The notes under the pieces: generated by a model | Seen by the model: the letters and a program-made list of their open reading frames with translations, nothing else | What the model was told of the DNA's origin: nothing | Databases searched by the model: none | Translations under genes and position numbers: made by a program | Part shown: one piece after another, positions 26,545 to 36,680 of the stretch | How the letters are laid out: each line of letters opens with the position of its first letter | How positions within the stretch are numbered: position 1 is the stretch's first letter | NCBI GenBank assembly: GCA_022565665.1 | Contig: JAIUMI010000002.1 | Span: forward strand, 207,060 to 271,059 | Direction: 5' to 3' | Source of the DNA: Glycocaulis sp. | Lineage (GTDB): Bacteria > Pseudomonadota > Alphaproteobacteria > Caulobacterales > Maricaulaceae | DNA: 64,000 nucleotides

Positions 26545-28326
26545 CTACTCAGCCGCCATCGCCATTTGCTGCCCGGCGCGGATGAGGCGACCGGGACGGG
26601 CGTCCGTCACCATATCATCGCGCACCACCACCTCGCCGGAAACGATAGTGGCGCGATAGCCGGTCGCGCCCTGTAACAGACGCTGACCGCCCGCAGGCAG
26701 GTCGGCGACCATGTGCGGGGCTTCGAGTTTGAGATTATCGAGATCAATCACATTGAGATCGGCTTTCAGGCTCGGCCTGATCCGGCCCCGGTCGGTGAGG
26801 CCGAGAAAGTCCGCGATATCGCTGGTGAGCATCTGCACGGCGCGGGGAAGGGCAATGCGCTCGCCACGGGTGCGTTCCTGCGTCCAGTATTTCAGAAGAT
26901 AGCTGGGGAAGCTCGCATCGCAGACCGTGCCGACATGCGCGCCGCCATCGGAAAGCCCTATCAGGGCCTGCGGGTGGCGCATCATGGTCAGCACATTCTC
27001 ATAGCTCATCTCGGTGTAGTTATAGATCGGCAGATAGATGAGCTCGTGGCCATCGCGGGCGATGACGATGTCGTACAGCTCCTCCCACACCGATACGCCG
27101 CGCGCACGGGCCTTTGCCGCGATGGATTGCTCGCCGGACTGCTCGTAATCGGGATCGTCGCTCAGCATGAAAAGCTTCTCGGCGACGAACTCCATCGCTT
27201 CGAGCATCACATCGGCTATAGGCGGCACCGAGGAACCCTCCACCGCCACCTTGTCCGGCTTTTCAGAGAGCATCTGCGCTTTGACGGACAGGTCCTTCAT
27301 CCGCGCAACGCGCTCCGCCAGCGGCAGATGCGCGATGGCCTTGTAGGCGGGATGACCCATGAATGGGTGGAAGGTGCATTGCAGGCCCAGAAACACGCCG
27401 ATCGCGCGCGGGGCAACCTGAACGCGCATGTCGAACCCTTGGGCATTGAGGTTCTCGACGCCCTTGAGGATGTCGCGCCACTGATTGGGGGCAAGATCAC
27501 GCTGCATGAGGGAGATGGAGGCCGGGCGTCCGCCGCCGGCCTTCACATATTTCTCCACCACCTCCCATTCCTTCGGGAAAGCCTCTTCGGAGCGCTGAAG
27601 GTCAAAATCGGAGACCGCCTGCAGCACGCCATGGGTGAGGCCGTGGAACGCTTCGGCAATGCCGGTCAACTCCTTGGCGGTGGCTTCGGAAGCCGGCGTC
27701 CACTCGCCATCTGCCGTGCGGTGGAGATCAGACCGGCCGGTGGAGAAGCCGATGGCGCCAGCCTCCAGCGCCTCGCGCACCAGACGGCGCATTTTCGCAA
27801 TGTCCTCGTCGGAGGCCTGGGCATCAAAGCTCGCGCGCTCATCCATCACATAGACGCGCAAAGGGTCATGCGTGATCATCGCGGCGACATCGAGGGTGCG
27901 CGGCATGGCTTCCAGCGCATCGAGATAGTCCGGGAAGCTCTCCCAGTTCCATTTCAGGCCCTCATGCAGGGCGGTGCCGGGAATATCCTCCACTCCCTCC
28001 ATCAGGCGCACCAGCCGGTCATGATCGTTCCTGCGCACAGGCGCGAAACCTACCCCGCAATTGCCGAGAATGGCGGTGGTGACGCCATGGCAGATGGACG
28101 GCTCCATGCGGTCATCCCAGGTGGCCTGCCCGTCATAATGGGTGTGGATGTCGATAAAGCCGGGGGTGACGATGCAGCCTGCCGCGTCAATCACGTCTTT
28201 CGCATCGCCGAGATCTGTGCCCACCGCGCTGATACGGCCACCATCAATGGCAATATCGGCCCGGACCGGCTCAGCTCCAGAGCCGTCGTATACAAGCCCG
28301 TTCACGATTTTCAGCTGATGGGTCAT
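26545..28326 (-). CDS. N-acyl-D-amino-acid deacylase / D-aminoacylase family amidohydrolase
   Basis: 593-aa metal-dependent hydrolase of the amidohydrolase superfamily. The first metal site is [16 protein letters not shown], and [11 protein letters not shown] gives the family's bridging-Cys region. Later conserved pieces include [10 protein letters not shown] and [14 protein letters not shown] with a metal-binding Asp. It would hydrolyse N-acyl-D-amino acids or related cyclic amides; the exact substrate cannot be read. The ATG at 28326 has GGAGGAAC 3 nt upstream. That ATG overlaps the TGA of a remnant of the neighbouring symporter gene, showing the two were once directly coupled. Confidence 0.85.
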   Translation of the reverse strand: MTHQLKIVNGLVYDGSGAEPVRADIAIDGGRISAVGTDLGDAKDVIDAAGCIVTPGFIDIHTHYDGQATWDDRMEPSICHGVTTAILGNCGVGFAPVRRNDHDRLVRLMEGVEDIPGTALHEGLKWNWESFPDYLDALEAMPRTLDVAAMITHDPLRVYVMDERASFDAQASDEDIAKMRRLVREALEAGAIGFSTGRSDLHRTADGEWTPASEATAKELTGIAEAFHGLTHGVLQAVSDFDLQRSEEAFPKEWEVVEKYVKAGGGRPASISLMQRDLAPNQWRDILKGVENLNAQGFDMRVQVAPRAIGVFLGLQCTFHPFMGHPAYKAIAHLPLAERVARMKDLSVKAQMLSEKPDKVAVEGSSVPPIADVMLEAMEFVAEKLFMLSDDPDYEQSGEQSIAAKARARGVSVWEELYDIVIARDGHELIYLPIYNYTEMSYENVLTMMRHPQALIGLSDGGAHVGTVCDASFPSYLLKYWTQERTRGERIALPRAVQMLTSDIADFLGLTDRGRIRPSLKADLNVIDLDNLKLEAPHMVADLPAGGQRLLQGATGYRATIVSGEVVVRDDMVTDARPGRLIRAGQQMAMAAE

Positions 28327-28394
28327 GGAGTTCCTCCGGCCAGTCTCTTGTCTCGCCAATGGTCGTTCAGGCGGAAGGCGCTGGCAAGGGTCAG
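28323..28394 (-). pseudogene. remnant of the ancestral 3' end of the bile-acid:Na+ symporter gene
   Basis: Read on the minus strand, this stretch encodes LTLASAFRLNDHWRDKRLAG and then GTP and a TGA stop. The first 13 residues equal the C-terminal region of the symporter at 29795-30745. Its TGA overlaps the ATG of the amidohydrolase as ATGA. It therefore looks like the original end of the symporter gene, cut off by the insertion of the metalloprotease gene. Confidence 0.7.
28355..28394 (+). repeat. 40-bp direct repeat, left copy
   Basis: Matches 29836-29875 in the same orientation with 39 of 40 bases identical (single G/A difference at 28373/29854). Together the two copies bracket the metalloprotease gene and its leader. 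Confidence 0.85.
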
Positions 28395-28420
28395 ACGAAT
28401 TTCCCGCACCGCTTGGCTGG

Positions 28421-29752
28421 TCAATCGGGCTGTGGAGCAGGGACGAGGACAGTTTCCCCCCGCCGGGTTCCGGCCTCGAAATGCCAGCCCTCTTCAAGAG
28501 CCAGTGTCCAGCCCGGCCCCTCTACGGTGGAGCTGGCTTCAAGCGTGTCAGGGGCTGCAACCCGGGCCATCGTACGGTCCGCTGGCGCCAGTGCCGCTCC
28601 GTCATGCAGGGTAAGCCGGCCCCAGGGACCCATGAGGATGGCTCCCGGATACACCGTTCCGTGTTCACCTAGCGACAAAACCGTGTTGGGATTGAACAGC
28701 AACAGGCGCTCAGGGAGATTCAGGATAAGCACACTTCCTTCCACGAGCGCCTCACGATAACGCTCCCGCTGGGCCGCAAGGTGTTCTGCCCGTTCCTGCT
28801 CCTCGTCCTGCACCGCGTCCAGCCCATACAGACGCGCGCGGTCAAGAACGGCAGGCCGAGAGACTTCCGCAGGCGCGGACAGAGCCGTGAAGAGTAATTG
28901 CCCCAGATCAATGGCTGCAGGGTCCAGATCGTCACGCCAGCCAGGCTGATACCGGTCCAGCAGGAGGCCGAGAGCCGGTCCTGTGCCATAGCCGAGTGAA
29001 CGGACATAGGTGGGGCGCTGCTCGAACCGTCTGATCAGGTTGGCTGCGCGTCCTTCCCCCTCGCCGGTGGCGTCCATGGCGAACCGGACGCCGGTATACT
29101 CGGCTAGACCTTCATGGGCTTCGAGCTGCCGCTCGACTTCCACCGCTTCGGGATAGAGGCTGTGGCGCATGGCGCGGAACGCCAAAGCGTCCAGTGCCGC
29201 AGCGCGCGCATCATCTTCCGCCGCGTCCAGGGCCTGCGCGTACGCCCTGAGTTCCATACGAAGCCAGATGCGGCCATCCATCTCATCAAGATGGGCTGCC
29301 ATCGGATCGGCCACGGTATGGCCGAGTTCAGGCTGTATGCGGTGAAAGGACTCGTGGGCCAGCAACTGCAACCGGTCGAACCGGTCGCCCCTGAGCGGCA
29401 GCATGACCATCGCCCATTGCTGGCCTTCCCAGGCAAGGGCGGTGTTCGCCACCGGCATGTTGTCGGGCCATTGGCCCAGATACACGCCATTATCGCCTTC
29501 AAACAGGCCATTCGCGTCAGGCTGGTTGGTCACGGCATCACGGGTGGCGGGGTTCACCAGGATAACCGGACCGCACAAGGCTGCAGGCCAAAGCTCCTCC
29601 ACGTGCTGGCATGCGGTTTCCAGCTCCGCCAGCGCCTCGGCGGGGCCTGCGGTGTCCTGCGCGAGGAGAGGCGATGCCAGCGCACTTGTCAGGGTGGCGC
29701 TGACCAGTGAGACGACACATGGAAGCGCGCCGATTTTCAGCTGGAAGGTCAT
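28421..29752 (-). CDS. secreted putative zinc metalloprotease (HExxH, gluzincin/peptidase-MA-like), unknown family
   Basis: 443 aa with an N-terminal signal peptide ending near residue 31 (PLLAQD). HESFH at 133-137 is a clear HExxH zinc site, preceded by hydrophobic RLQLLA. Downstream, HEGLAEYTG (213-221) has the EGLAEY pattern that supplies the third zinc ligand in peptidase-MA-like gluzincins. The rest is alpha-helical with a beta-rich C-terminus. I do not recognise a named family. The gene is bracketed by 40-bp direct repeats and seems to have been inserted between the symporter and amidohydrolase genes. The ATG at 29752 follows GAGGAGAAG. Confidence 0.75.
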   Translation of the reverse strand: MTFQLKIGALPCVVSLVSATLTSALASPLLAQDTAGPAEALAELETACQHVEELWPAALCGPVILVNPATRDAVTNQPDANGLFEGDNGVYLGQWPDNMPVANTALAWEGQQWAMVMLPLRGDRFDRLQLLAHESFHRIQPELGHTVADPMAAHLDEMDGRIWLRMELRAYAQALDAAEDDARAAALDALAFRAMRHSLYPEAVEVERQLEAHEGLAEYTGVRFAMDATGEGEGRAANLIRRFEQRPTYVRSLGYGTGPALGLLLDRYQPGWRDDLDPAAIDLGQLLFTALSAPAEVSRPAVLDRARLYGLDAVQDEEQERAEHLAAQRERYREALVEGSVLILNLPERLLLFNPNTVLSLGEHGTVYPGAILMGPWGRLTLHDGAALAPADRTMARVAAPDTLEASSTVEGPGWTLALEEGWHFEAGTRRGETVLVPAPQPD

Positions 29753-29794
29753 CACTCTTCTCCTCGCTTTGGCCCTCAACCTGCCGGGCGCTTT

Positions 29795-30745
29795 TCATAT
29801 GCCTCCTGAGGCAGGCCTGATCGTCTTTTTCTTCTGCCAATGGTCGTTCAGGCGAAAGGCGCTGGCAAGGGTCAGCCCGGTCAGCAAATGCCACACGCCC
29901 CATAGCGCAATGATGGCCGCTGCTCCGCCCAGCCCGCCGAGCGCGCCCAGCAGGATGACAAGGCCGAGCCCGGCATTCTGGATACCGATCTCGATCGTCA
30001 TGGCCCGCCGCCCGCGCGCATCGAAACGCAACAGCCAGCCCATCGCATAACCCAGCGCCAGTGCCATCGCATTATGCAGGATCACCATCGGCATGACAGT
30101 GAGCGCGCCCAGGGCCAGAATATCGGCATTGCCTGCCAGGCTGGAGACGATGATCAGCACCAGCAGTGCCATGGCGAGCCACGACATGGGCCTGCGCAGG
30201 CGGCGCGCAAACTCCTGCCGGAAATGCGCAATCGCCATGCCGGCTGCCAGCGGCACGGCAAGGATGATCGTGGTCTGCACGATGAAGGGCAGCGCATCGA
30301 CCTCAAGCGTGTCCAGAAGCGCGTCCGTGGGCGCGTAGAGCCCGCTCCAGAACAGGATGGAGACAGGTGTCGCCAGAGCCGCCAGAAGCGAGGAGGTGGC
30401 GGTCAGCGAGACAGAGAGCGCGGTATCGCCGCGCGCCATATGGGTGAATAAGTTGGACATCGACCCACCGGGGCAGCACGCCACCACAATCATCCCCAAC
30501 GCGATGGAGGGCGGTGGATTGACCACCATCACCAGAAGAAGCGTCGCCAGCGGGAGCACGAGTATCTGCGTCGCCGCCGCGCCGAGAAACTGCCAGGGCC
30601 GGTTTTTCAGCGCGATGAAATCGGCCACGCGCAAGGACAGCGCCACCGAGTACATGATCAGCGCCATGATCACCGGCAGCACGCTCTGAAAGCCGGGGCC
30701 CAGGCTGATACGCACACCGTCAAGGCTTGCCGGATCGGTCATCAT
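29795..30745 (-). CDS. bile acid:sodium symporter family (BASS) transporter
   Basis: 316-aa inner-membrane protein with about nine to ten hydrophobic segments. Family landmarks are VVACCPGGSMSNLFTHMARGD (sodium-site region) and IGIQNAGLGLVILLG (second crossover-type segment). The solute could be a bile acid, pantoate or another organic anion. The present C-terminus, LNDHWQKKKTIRPASGGI, seems to be new: the older end survives at 28323-28394. Two adjacent ATG codons at 30745 and 30742 are possible starts; a TTG at 30775 is unlikely. Confidence 0.88.
   Translation of the reverse strand: MMTDPASLDGVRISLGPGFQSVLPVIMALIMYSVALSLRVADFIALKNRPWQFLGAAATQILVLPLATLLLVMVVNPPPSIALGMIVVACCPGGSMSNLFTHMARGDTALSVSLTATSSLLAALATPVSILFWSGLYAPTDALLDTLEVDALPFIVQTTIILAVPLAAGMAIAHFRQEFARRLRRPMSWLAMALLVLIIVSSLAGNADILALGALTVMPMVILHNAMALALGYAMGWLLRFDARGRRAMTIEIGIQNAGLGLVILLGALGGLGGAAAIIALWGVWHLLTGLTLASAFRLNDHWQKKKTIRPASGGI
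29836..29875 (+). repeat. 40-bp direct repeat, right copy (inside the symporter 3' end)
   Basis: Lies within the coding sequence of the symporter, encoding LTLASAFRLNDHW on the minus strand. It is the partner of 28355-28394, 1481 bp away. Confidence 0.85.
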
Positions 30746-30889
30746 GTCTCGCTGGAAAGAGAAGAGAAGGGACAAGGAGAGCTTGGCGGAGAAACGGCGC
30801 CAATGTCGAGGGCGGTGCTCAAGCCTTCCCCATCGGGACCTGAAAGGGCATGTTAGGGGAAACAGCTAAACCCTTGGGAGGGCGTTATA

Positions 30890-32665
30890 ATGTTACGTTT
30901 TGTCACCCTGGCCGCGACAGCCGCATTGCTGGCGGCCTGCGCCGAGCAGGCGGTCGAAGAGGAGGCGTTCGAGACCTCCGGCATGAATGGCGGAGCCGAC
31001 GAAGCCGCCGGCATGATCGATGAAGCCAGTGAAGACACCGCAGAGCCGGAATTCGTCGAGGAGGAAAGCGACTGGCCGCCTGTGGGCGATACCAGTCCGG
31101 AGATTACCGAAGAGGACCTCCATTTCCGCATCCGTGTGCTGGCCGATGACCGGTTCGAGGGCCGTGCGCCCGGCACCGAGAGCGGCGAACGCTCCGCACA
31201 GTGGATTGCCGATGAGCTGGCCCGTGTGGGCGTGCAGCCCGGCGGGGTGGACGGCACCTGGTATCAGCCCGTGCCATTGATCGAGGCCATTCTCGATGAA
31301 GAGACCTCCAGCCTCGACATCAGTATCAATGGCGAACCGATGGGCCTGATGATGGGCCGCGACACGGTGTACTGGACAGAAAATCCCGAAGAGCGCGTCG
31401 CCATTTCCGACACCGATCTGGTCTTTGTCGGCTATGGCGTGGTCGCGCCGGAATATGGCTGGAACGATTATGAGGGGATCGACGTCACCGGCAAGACGGT
31501 GGTGATCCTCGTCAATGATCCGGGCTATGCCCACCCTGATGCCGGCCGCTTCAATGGCGAAGCCATGACCTATTATGGCCGCTGGACCTACAAGTTCGAG
31601 GAAGCTGGCCGTCAGGGCGCTGCGGGTGCCATCATCGTCCACCAGACCGAACCGGCAAGCTATGGCTGGGACGTGGTGGCGTCTTCATGGCGCGGCCCGC
31701 AATTCACGCTCGACATGCCGCCCTCTGATCTGGTGCCCGTTCAGGGCTGGGTGCAGCTGGACGTGGCACGCCGCCTGTTTGAAGCCACGGGTCATGATTT
31801 CGATGCGCTGGCTGAAGCCGCGGCCCTGCCGGGCTTTGAGCCGGTGGCGCTCGAAGGCGCGCAGATGAGCGCGGAGCTGCACACCGCGCTCGACCGGCTG
31901 ACCTCCAACAATGTGATCGGGCTGATCGAAGGCTCCGAAGCGCCGGATGAATACGTGCTGCTGATGGCGCACTGGGACCATCTGGGCGTGCGGCTGAACT
32001 TCGCCGCCGACAATGACATCTATAACGGGGCGGTGGACAACGCGACCGGGACAGCCGCCATCATGGAGATGGGCGAGGCCTTTGCTCTGGGTGAGCAGCC
32101 GCGCCGCTCGGTGCTGGTCGTGGCCGTGACGGCAGAGGAGCAGGGCCTGCTGGGCTCGGCCTGGTTTGCCGCCAACCCGACCGTGCCCTTAAGCTCGATT
32201 GTCGGCGGTCTCAACATCGATGCCGAACTGCCCGTGGGCCGCACCGAGGACGTGGTCGTGGTCGGCTATGGCGCATCCGAGCTGGAAGACATTCTGCGCG
32301 AGGAGGCCGCTGCCCAGGACCGCTATCTCACCCCTGACCCGAACCCTGAGGCCGGGTATTTCTACCGCTCCGACCATGTGAGCCTGGCCCGCGTCGGCGT
32401 GCCGATGATCTATGCCGGTGGCGGCTCGGTGCACCGCGAATATGGGCGCGAATATGTCGAGCGCGCGGCGCTGGCCTACCGGGTGAACCGCTATCACCAG
32501 CCGGCTGACGAATATAACCCCGACTGGGATCTCTCCGGCATGGAGGAAGATATCCGCCTGCTCTATGCCGTCGCCCGGCGCCTGGCTGACAGCGATGAAT
32601 GGCCGAACTGGTATGAAGGCAATGAGTTCCGCGGCCTTCGTGACGCGATGATGGCGGGCCGCTAG
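30890..32665 (+). CDS. M28 family zinc metallopeptidase, lipoprotein
   Basis: 591-aa aminopeptidase-like enzyme. A lipobox at the N-terminus (TAALLAAC) is followed by an acidic linker of about 55 residues, so the catalytic part is held off the membrane. A PA-like insert lies around residues 170-300. Zinc ligands of the M28 fold are visible: LMAHWDHLG (His, Asp), YNGAVDNATG (Asp), TAEEQGLLGS (catalytic Glu and ligand Glu) and a late NRYHQPADEY (His). The ATG at 30890 follows GGGAGGG by 8 nt. It is monocistronic with a strong terminator. Confidence 0.93.
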   Translation: MLRFVTLAATAALLAACAEQAVEEEAFETSGMNGGADEAAGMIDEASEDTAEPEFVEEESDWPPVGDTSPEITEEDLHFRIRVLADDRFEGRAPGTESGERSAQWIADELARVGVQPGGVDGTWYQPVPLIEAILDEETSSLDISINGEPMGLMMGRDTVYWTENPEERVAISDTDLVFVGYGVVAPEYGWNDYEGIDVTGKTVVILVNDPGYAHPDAGRFNGEAMTYYGRWTYKFEEAGRQGAAGAIIVHQTEPASYGWDVVASSWRGPQFTLDMPPSDLVPVQGWVQLDVARRLFEATGHDFDALAEAAALPGFEPVALEGAQMSAELHTALDRLTSNNVIGLIEGSEAPDEYVLLMAHWDHLGVRLNFAADNDIYNGAVDNATGTAAIMEMGEAFALGEQPRRSVLVVAVTAEEQGLLGSAWFAANPTVPLSSIVGGLNIDAELPVGRTEDVVVVGYGASELEDILREEAAAQDRYLTPDPNPEAGYFYRSDHVSLARVGVPMIYAGGGSVHREYGREYVERAALAYRVNRYHQPADEYNPDWDLSGMEEDIRLLYAVARRLADSDEWPNWYEGNEFRGLRDAMMAGR

Positions 32666-32684
32666 GCCTGCTCTCACCGGCCAC

Positions 32685-32720
32685 AAAAAACCCCGGACGG
32701 TGACGTCCGGGGTTCTTCTT
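32685..32720. terminator. intrinsic terminator between the M28 gene and pnp
   Basis: Stem CCCCGGACG (32691-32699), loop GTGA, CGTCCGGGG (32704-32712), with AAAAAA before and TTCTTCTTTT after. The stem is identical to that at 5657-5678. The genes on both sides converge on it, so it serves both. Confidence 0.9.
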
Positions 32721-32740
32721 TTCAAGCTTGAGAGAGACGC

Positions 32741-34867
32741 TTAGGCCGCGTCATCCCCGGCGATTTCCTCGCCGCTATCCTGGTTCACGACTTTCATGGA
32801 AAGTTTCACCTTCCCGCGATCGTCAAAGCCCATCAGCTTCACCCATACGAGGTCGCCTTCCTTGACGACATCGTTGGGGTGATTGACGCGCTCGGCTTTG
32901 AGCTGCGAGACGTGCACAAGGCCGTCACGCGCACCGAAGAAGTTCACGAAGGCGCCAAAATCCATGACCTTGACCACCTTGCCCTGATAGATTGCGCCCT
33001 GTTCGGGCTCGGCCGTCAGGGAGTGGATCCAGTCGCGCGCCGCCTTGATCGAGGACGCGTCGGCCGAGGCGATCTTGATCGTGCCATCGTCTTCGACATT
33101 CACCTTGGCGCCGGTCTTCTCCACGATCTCGCGGATCACCTTGCCGCCCGTGCCGATGACGTCCCGGATCTTGTCGACCGGGATCTTCATCTGCTCGATG
33201 CGCGGCGCGGTTTCGGCGAGCTCGGTGCGGGCACCAGTGAGCGCCTTGTTCATCTCCTCGAGAATGTAAGCGCGCCCGGCATGAGCCTGATTGAGCGCGG
33301 TTTCCATGATCTCGCGGGTGATGCCGGCGATCTTGATATCCATCTGCAGCGAGGTGACGCCCTTTTCGGTGCCGGCCACCTTGAAGTCCATGTCACCCAG
33401 ATGGTCCTCGTCACCGAGGATATCCGACAGTACGGCCACGCCTTCAGGATCCTTGATCAGGCCCATGGCAATACCCGAAACCGGGCGCGCGATCGGCACA
33501 CCGGCATCCATCAGCGCCAGCGAGGCGCCGCACACGGTCGCCATGGAGGACGAACCGTTGGACTCGGTGATCTCCGATACCAGACGGATGGTGTAGGGGA
33601 ATTCCTCTGCGCTCGGCAGAACCGCGCGCATGGCCCGCCAGGCCAGCTTGCCGTGACCGATTTCGCGGCGGCCCGGAGCCAGACGGAAGGAGGTCTCGCC
33701 GACCGAATAGGGCGGGAAGTTGTAGTGGAGCATGAAGCGCTCCTTATACGTCCCGGTCAGGTCGTCGATCATCTGCTCGTCTTCACCGGTGCCGAGCGTG
33801 GCGACCACGAGGGCCTGCGTCTCGCCGCGGGTGAAGAGGGCCGAACCGTGCGTGCGCGGCAATATGCCCGCTTCGGACACGATGGCGCGCACATCATCCA
33901 GCTTGCGGCCGTCAATGCGCTTGCCGGTCTTGATGATGCCGCCGCGCACGACAGACGCTTCCACGTCTTTGAGCACGCCCTTTAGCACCACCGGGTCCGC
34001 ACCGTCAGGATTGGCTTCCGAGACGGCGAGTTCAGCAATGGCCTTTTCCTTGGCCGCGCCAACTGCCGCATAGCGCTCCGTCTTGTCCTTGATGGTGTAG
34101 GCCTTGGCAATGTCCTTGCCGACCAGCTTCTGGACCTTGGCTTCCAGCGCGGAATGGTCTTCCGGCACGAAGTCCCACGGCTCTTTCGCCGCTTTTTCGG
34201 CCAGACGGATGATCATGTCGAGCACGGGCTGGAACGCCTCGTGACCAGCCACAACCGCGCCGAGCATGATTTCTTCGGTCAGTTCCCTGGCTTCGGATTC
34301 CACCATCATCACCGCATCGGAGGTGCCGGCGACAACGAGATCAAGCTCGGAGTCTTCCATCTCCACGACGGTCGGGTTGATGATGTACTCGCCGTCCTTG
34401 TAGCCCACGCGCGCAGCGCCGATCGGGCCAAGGAAGGGCAGGCCGGAAATGACCAGAGCGGCAGACGCGCCGACCATGGCAACGATATCGGGATCGTTTT
34501 CCATGTCGTGCGACAGCACGGTCAGCATGACCTGGGTGTCGTTTTTGAAGCCCTTGGGGAAGAGCGGGCGGATCGGCCGGTCGATCAGGCGCGAGGTCAG
34601 CGTCTCTTTCTCGGTCGGACGGCCTTCGCGCTTGAAGAAGCCACCGGGGATTTTCCCGGCTGCGAAGTATTTTTCCTGATAGTTCACGGTCAGCGGGAAG
34701 AAATCGATGCCTTCCTTGACCTGTTTCATCGCCACGGCGGTCGCGAGCACTGTCGTGTCGCCGTAAGTGACGAGGACGGCCCCGTCTGCCTGGCGGGCCA
34801 TGCGGCCGGTTTCAATGGTGAGCTGGCGTCCAGCCCATTCGATCGTCTCTTTGTGGATATTGAACAT
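32741..34867 (-). CDS. pnp: polyribonucleotide nucleotidyltransferase (PNPase)
   Basis: 708-aa 3'-5' phosphorolytic exoribonuclease and degradosome component. Two RNase PH domains are seen: the first begins [20 protein letters not shown], the second holds [23 protein letters not shown] domain ([20 protein letters not shown]) and an S1 domain ([20 protein letters not shown]) form the C-terminus. It is the last gene of the translation operon, 92 nt after rpsO, with a hairpin between. PNPase commonly autoregulates through its leader. Confidence 0.98.
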   Translation of the reverse strand: MFNIHKETIEWAGRQLTIETGRMARQADGAVLVTYGDTTVLATAVAMKQVKEGIDFFPLTVNYQEKYFAAGKIPGGFFKREGRPTEKETLTSRLIDRPIRPLFPKGFKNDTQVMLTVLSHDMENDPDIVAMVGASAALVISGLPFLGPIGAARVGYKDGEYIINPTVVEMEDSELDLVVAGTSDAVMMVESEARELTEEIMLGAVVAGHEAFQPVLDMIIRLAEKAAKEPWDFVPEDHSALEAKVQKLVGKDIAKAYTIKDKTERYAAVGAAKEKAIAELAVSEANPDGADPVVLKGVLKDVEASVVRGGIIKTGKRIDGRKLDDVRAIVSEAGILPRTHGSALFTRGETQALVVATLGTGEDEQMIDDLTGTYKERFMLHYNFPPYSVGETSFRLAPGRREIGHGKLAWRAMRAVLPSAEEFPYTIRLVSEITESNGSSSMATVCGASLALMDAGVPIARPVSGIAMGLIKDPEGVAVLSDILGDEDHLGDMDFKVAGTEKGVTSLQMDIKIAGITREIMETALNQAHAGRAYILEEMNKALTGARTELAETAPRIEQMKIPVDKIRDVIGTGGKVIREIVEKTGAKVNVEDDGTIKIASADASSIKAARDWIHSLTAEPEQGAIYQGKVVKVMDFGAFVNFFGARDGLVHVSQLKAERVNHPNDVVKEGDLVWVKLMGFDDRGKVKLSMKVVNQDSGEEIAGDDAA

Positions 34868-34917
34868 GTTCTCTCGTACGTACGGACAGGGCCATGACCA
34901 TCACGGCCCATAGGAAA

Positions 34918-34945
34918 ACGCCGGTCACCTGATGGCGACCGGCGT
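34918..34945 (-). terminator. hairpin between rpsO and pnp (weak terminator or RNase III site)
   Basis: 9-bp stem ACGCCGGTC / GACCGGCGT with a 10-nt loop. On the minus strand it is followed by GTTTTCC, a short and imperfect T-run that would allow readthrough into pnp. In E. coli the same position carries a terminator and an RNase III processing site. Confidence 0.6.
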
Positions 34946-34959
34946 GAAGGGTACAAAGC

Positions 34960-35229
34960 CTAGCGGCGCAGGCCGAGCTTTGCGATGAGGACCCGGTAAC
35001 GCGGTTCGTCAATCCGGGCCAGATAGTCAAGAAGGCGGCGGCGCTGGGAGACGAGCTTGAGCAGGCCCCGGCGCGAATGATTGTCCTTCTTGTGGGTCTT
35101 GAAATGCTCGGTGAGGTTGGCGATGCGCTCGGAGAGCACGGCCACCTGGACCTCCGGCGAACCGGTGTCGTTGGCCTCACGGGCATATTCCTTGATGAGC
35201 GCAGCCTTGCGCTCGGCAGTGATAGACAT
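34960..35229 (-). CDS. rpsO: 30S ribosomal protein S15
   Basis: 89 aa, the standard length. It begins [16 protein letters not shown] and carries [20 protein letters not shown] and [20 protein letters not shown], the 16S rRNA-binding helices. The ATG at 35229 is the family start; a longer frame to 35286 is spurious. It lies between truB and pnp, the common order in proteobacteria. Confidence 0.99.
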   Translation of the reverse strand: MSITAERKAALIKEYAREANDTGSPEVQVAVLSERIANLTEHFKTHKKDNHSRRGLLKLVSQRRRLLDYLARIDEPRYRVLIAKLGLRR

Positions 35230-35351
35230 GGATGTCATCTCCACGGTGCCGGTAAGAGCCGGCCTTGCCAGGGCACCGTCCAGCAAGGTCGGCAGTCAAT
35301 GCGCGGTGCTTATGACCGCAAAGTGCGCCAATAGCAAGGCAGAGCGTGCGA

Positions 35352-36305
35352 TCAGGCGCTCACGAAGACGCGCCAGGGCGAGAGCTTGCCCGCCTGCAGA
35401 TCGCCAATGGCCACCGGTTCCTCGCCATCCAGCGCCAGCACCGAGCGCGAGCAGTCCCGGTCCCCGATCCAGCGCTCCTGACGCAAGGCCCGCAAGGCAT
35501 CGGCCCGGCGCGGCGGCACGACAATAGCCCGGCCCTGCCGCAAGTATGCCGCCTGATCGGGCGTCACATCGAGAACCGGCAGATCGCTGGCCGCGGCGTG
35601 AAGCGGGCGCAGGGCCTCGCCCTGACGGCCCTCTTCCTTCAAGGCGTCGAGGTCTGCCAGGGTGATCGCATCTTCGATCGCAAACGGACCGACCCCGATC
35701 CGGCGCAGGGCCGCGACATGACCCTCAGCGCCCAGCCGGGCGGCCAGGTCGCGTGCCAGTGAGCGCACATAGGTGCCCTTGCCGCACACCATTTCCAGCA
35801 CGCTCAGATCGGCTGACGGGGTGGATACGAGCGTAAGTGCATCAATGCGCACCTTGCGCGCTTCAAGCTCCACGGTCTCGCCCGCGCGAGCCAGATCATA
35901 GGCGCGCTCGCCATCAATACGGATCGCGGAGAAGACGGGCGGCACCTGCTCCACATCGCCGACGAAGGCGGGCAAAGCGGCCTCGATATCGGAAGGTGAA
36001 GGACGCACATCGCTGGTGGCGGTCTCTTCGCCTTCCGCGTCCAGCGTATCGGTGGAGATGCCCCAGCGAATGGTGAAGCGATAGGTCTTGGTACCGTCCT
36101 GCGCAAACGGCACGGTCTTGGTGGCTTCACCCAGCGCAATCGGCAACAAGCCCGTGGCCAGCGGATCGAGCGTGCCGGCATGACCGGCTTTTCGCGCATT
36201 GAAGATGCGCCGCACCGCAGAGACCGCCTGCGTGGACGTCATCTCGGCCGGCTTGTCGAGCAGGACCCAGCCATCGACCGGATCACCCTTTTTCCTGCGT
36301 GCCAT
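35352..36305 (-). CDS. truB: tRNA pseudouridine(55) synthase
   Basis: 317-aa enzyme making pseudouridine 55 in the T-loop of tRNAs. It shows [20 protein letters not shown] at the start and the catalytic-Asp loop [20 protein letters not shown]. The C-terminal PUA-like portion ends [12 protein letters not shown]. It follows rbfA by 6 nt, so the two are co-translated from one transcript. There is a 122-bp gap before rpsO that could contain an internal promoter. Confidence 0.97.
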   Translation of the reverse strand: MARRKKGDPVDGWVLLDKPAEMTSTQAVSAVRRIFNARKAGHAGTLDPLATGLLPIALGEATKTVPFAQDGTKTYRFTIRWGISTDTLDAEGEETATSDVRPSPSDIEAALPAFVGDVEQVPPVFSAIRIDGERAYDLARAGETVELEARKVRIDALTLVSTPSADLSVLEMVCGKGTYVRSLARDLAARLGAEGHVAALRRIGVGPFAIEDAITLADLDALKEEGRQGEALRPLHAAASDLPVLDVTPDQAAYLRQGRAIVVPPRRADALRALRQERWIGDRDCSRSVLALDGEEPVAIGDLQAGKLSPWRVFVSA

Positions 36306-36311
36306 TTCCGC

Positions 36312-36680
36312 TCAGTCCAGATCGCGTTTCACGTGCGGGCGGGACAGCACCTCATCGACATGGGCGGCCTCGTCGAACCGGTCATCGGCCTCAAAGCGCA
36401 GCTTCGGGGTGAAGCGCAGATCGATCCGCCGGGCAAGCTCGCGCTGGAGATAGCCCGCCGCATGATCGAGCGCCTTGGCGAGTTTCGCCCGGTCGGCCTG
36501 GCCCATCGCGGCGACAAAGACGGTCGCATGGCGCAGATCCGGGCTCATGCGCGCCTCGGTCACGGTGATGGGCACGCCCGCCATCGCCGGATCATGGATC
36601 GCGCCTTCGGCAATGATATCGGCCAGCGCGCGCCGGACGAGTTCTCCGGCACGCAACTGACGCTGGGACTGAACCTTCAT
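36312..36680 (-). CDS. rbfA: 30S ribosome-binding factor A
   Basis: 122-aa KH-fold maturation factor for the 16S rRNA 5' end, important in cold. Landmarks: QRQLRAGELVRRALADII at the N-terminus and ITVTEARMSPDLRHATVFVA in the core, with RIDLRFTPKLRFEADD near the C-terminus. The ATG at 36680 has GAGG upstream; a TTG two codons earlier is the alternative. Normally this gene follows infB directly, but here a transporter-like gene lies between them. Confidence 0.95.
   Translation of the reverse strand: MKVQSQRQLRAGELVRRALADIIAEGAIHDPAMAGVPITVTEARMSPDLRHATVFVAAMGQADRAKLAKALDHAAGYLQRELARRIDLRFTPKLRFEADDRFDEAAHVDEVLSRPHVKRDLD

Noticed and set aside
26713-28614. A 633-aa open frame on the plus strand opposite the amidohydrolase
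   Set aside because: It is the antisense shadow of a GC-rich gene: low-complexity Arg/His/Gly/Asp composition, no ribosome-binding site, no domain motif.
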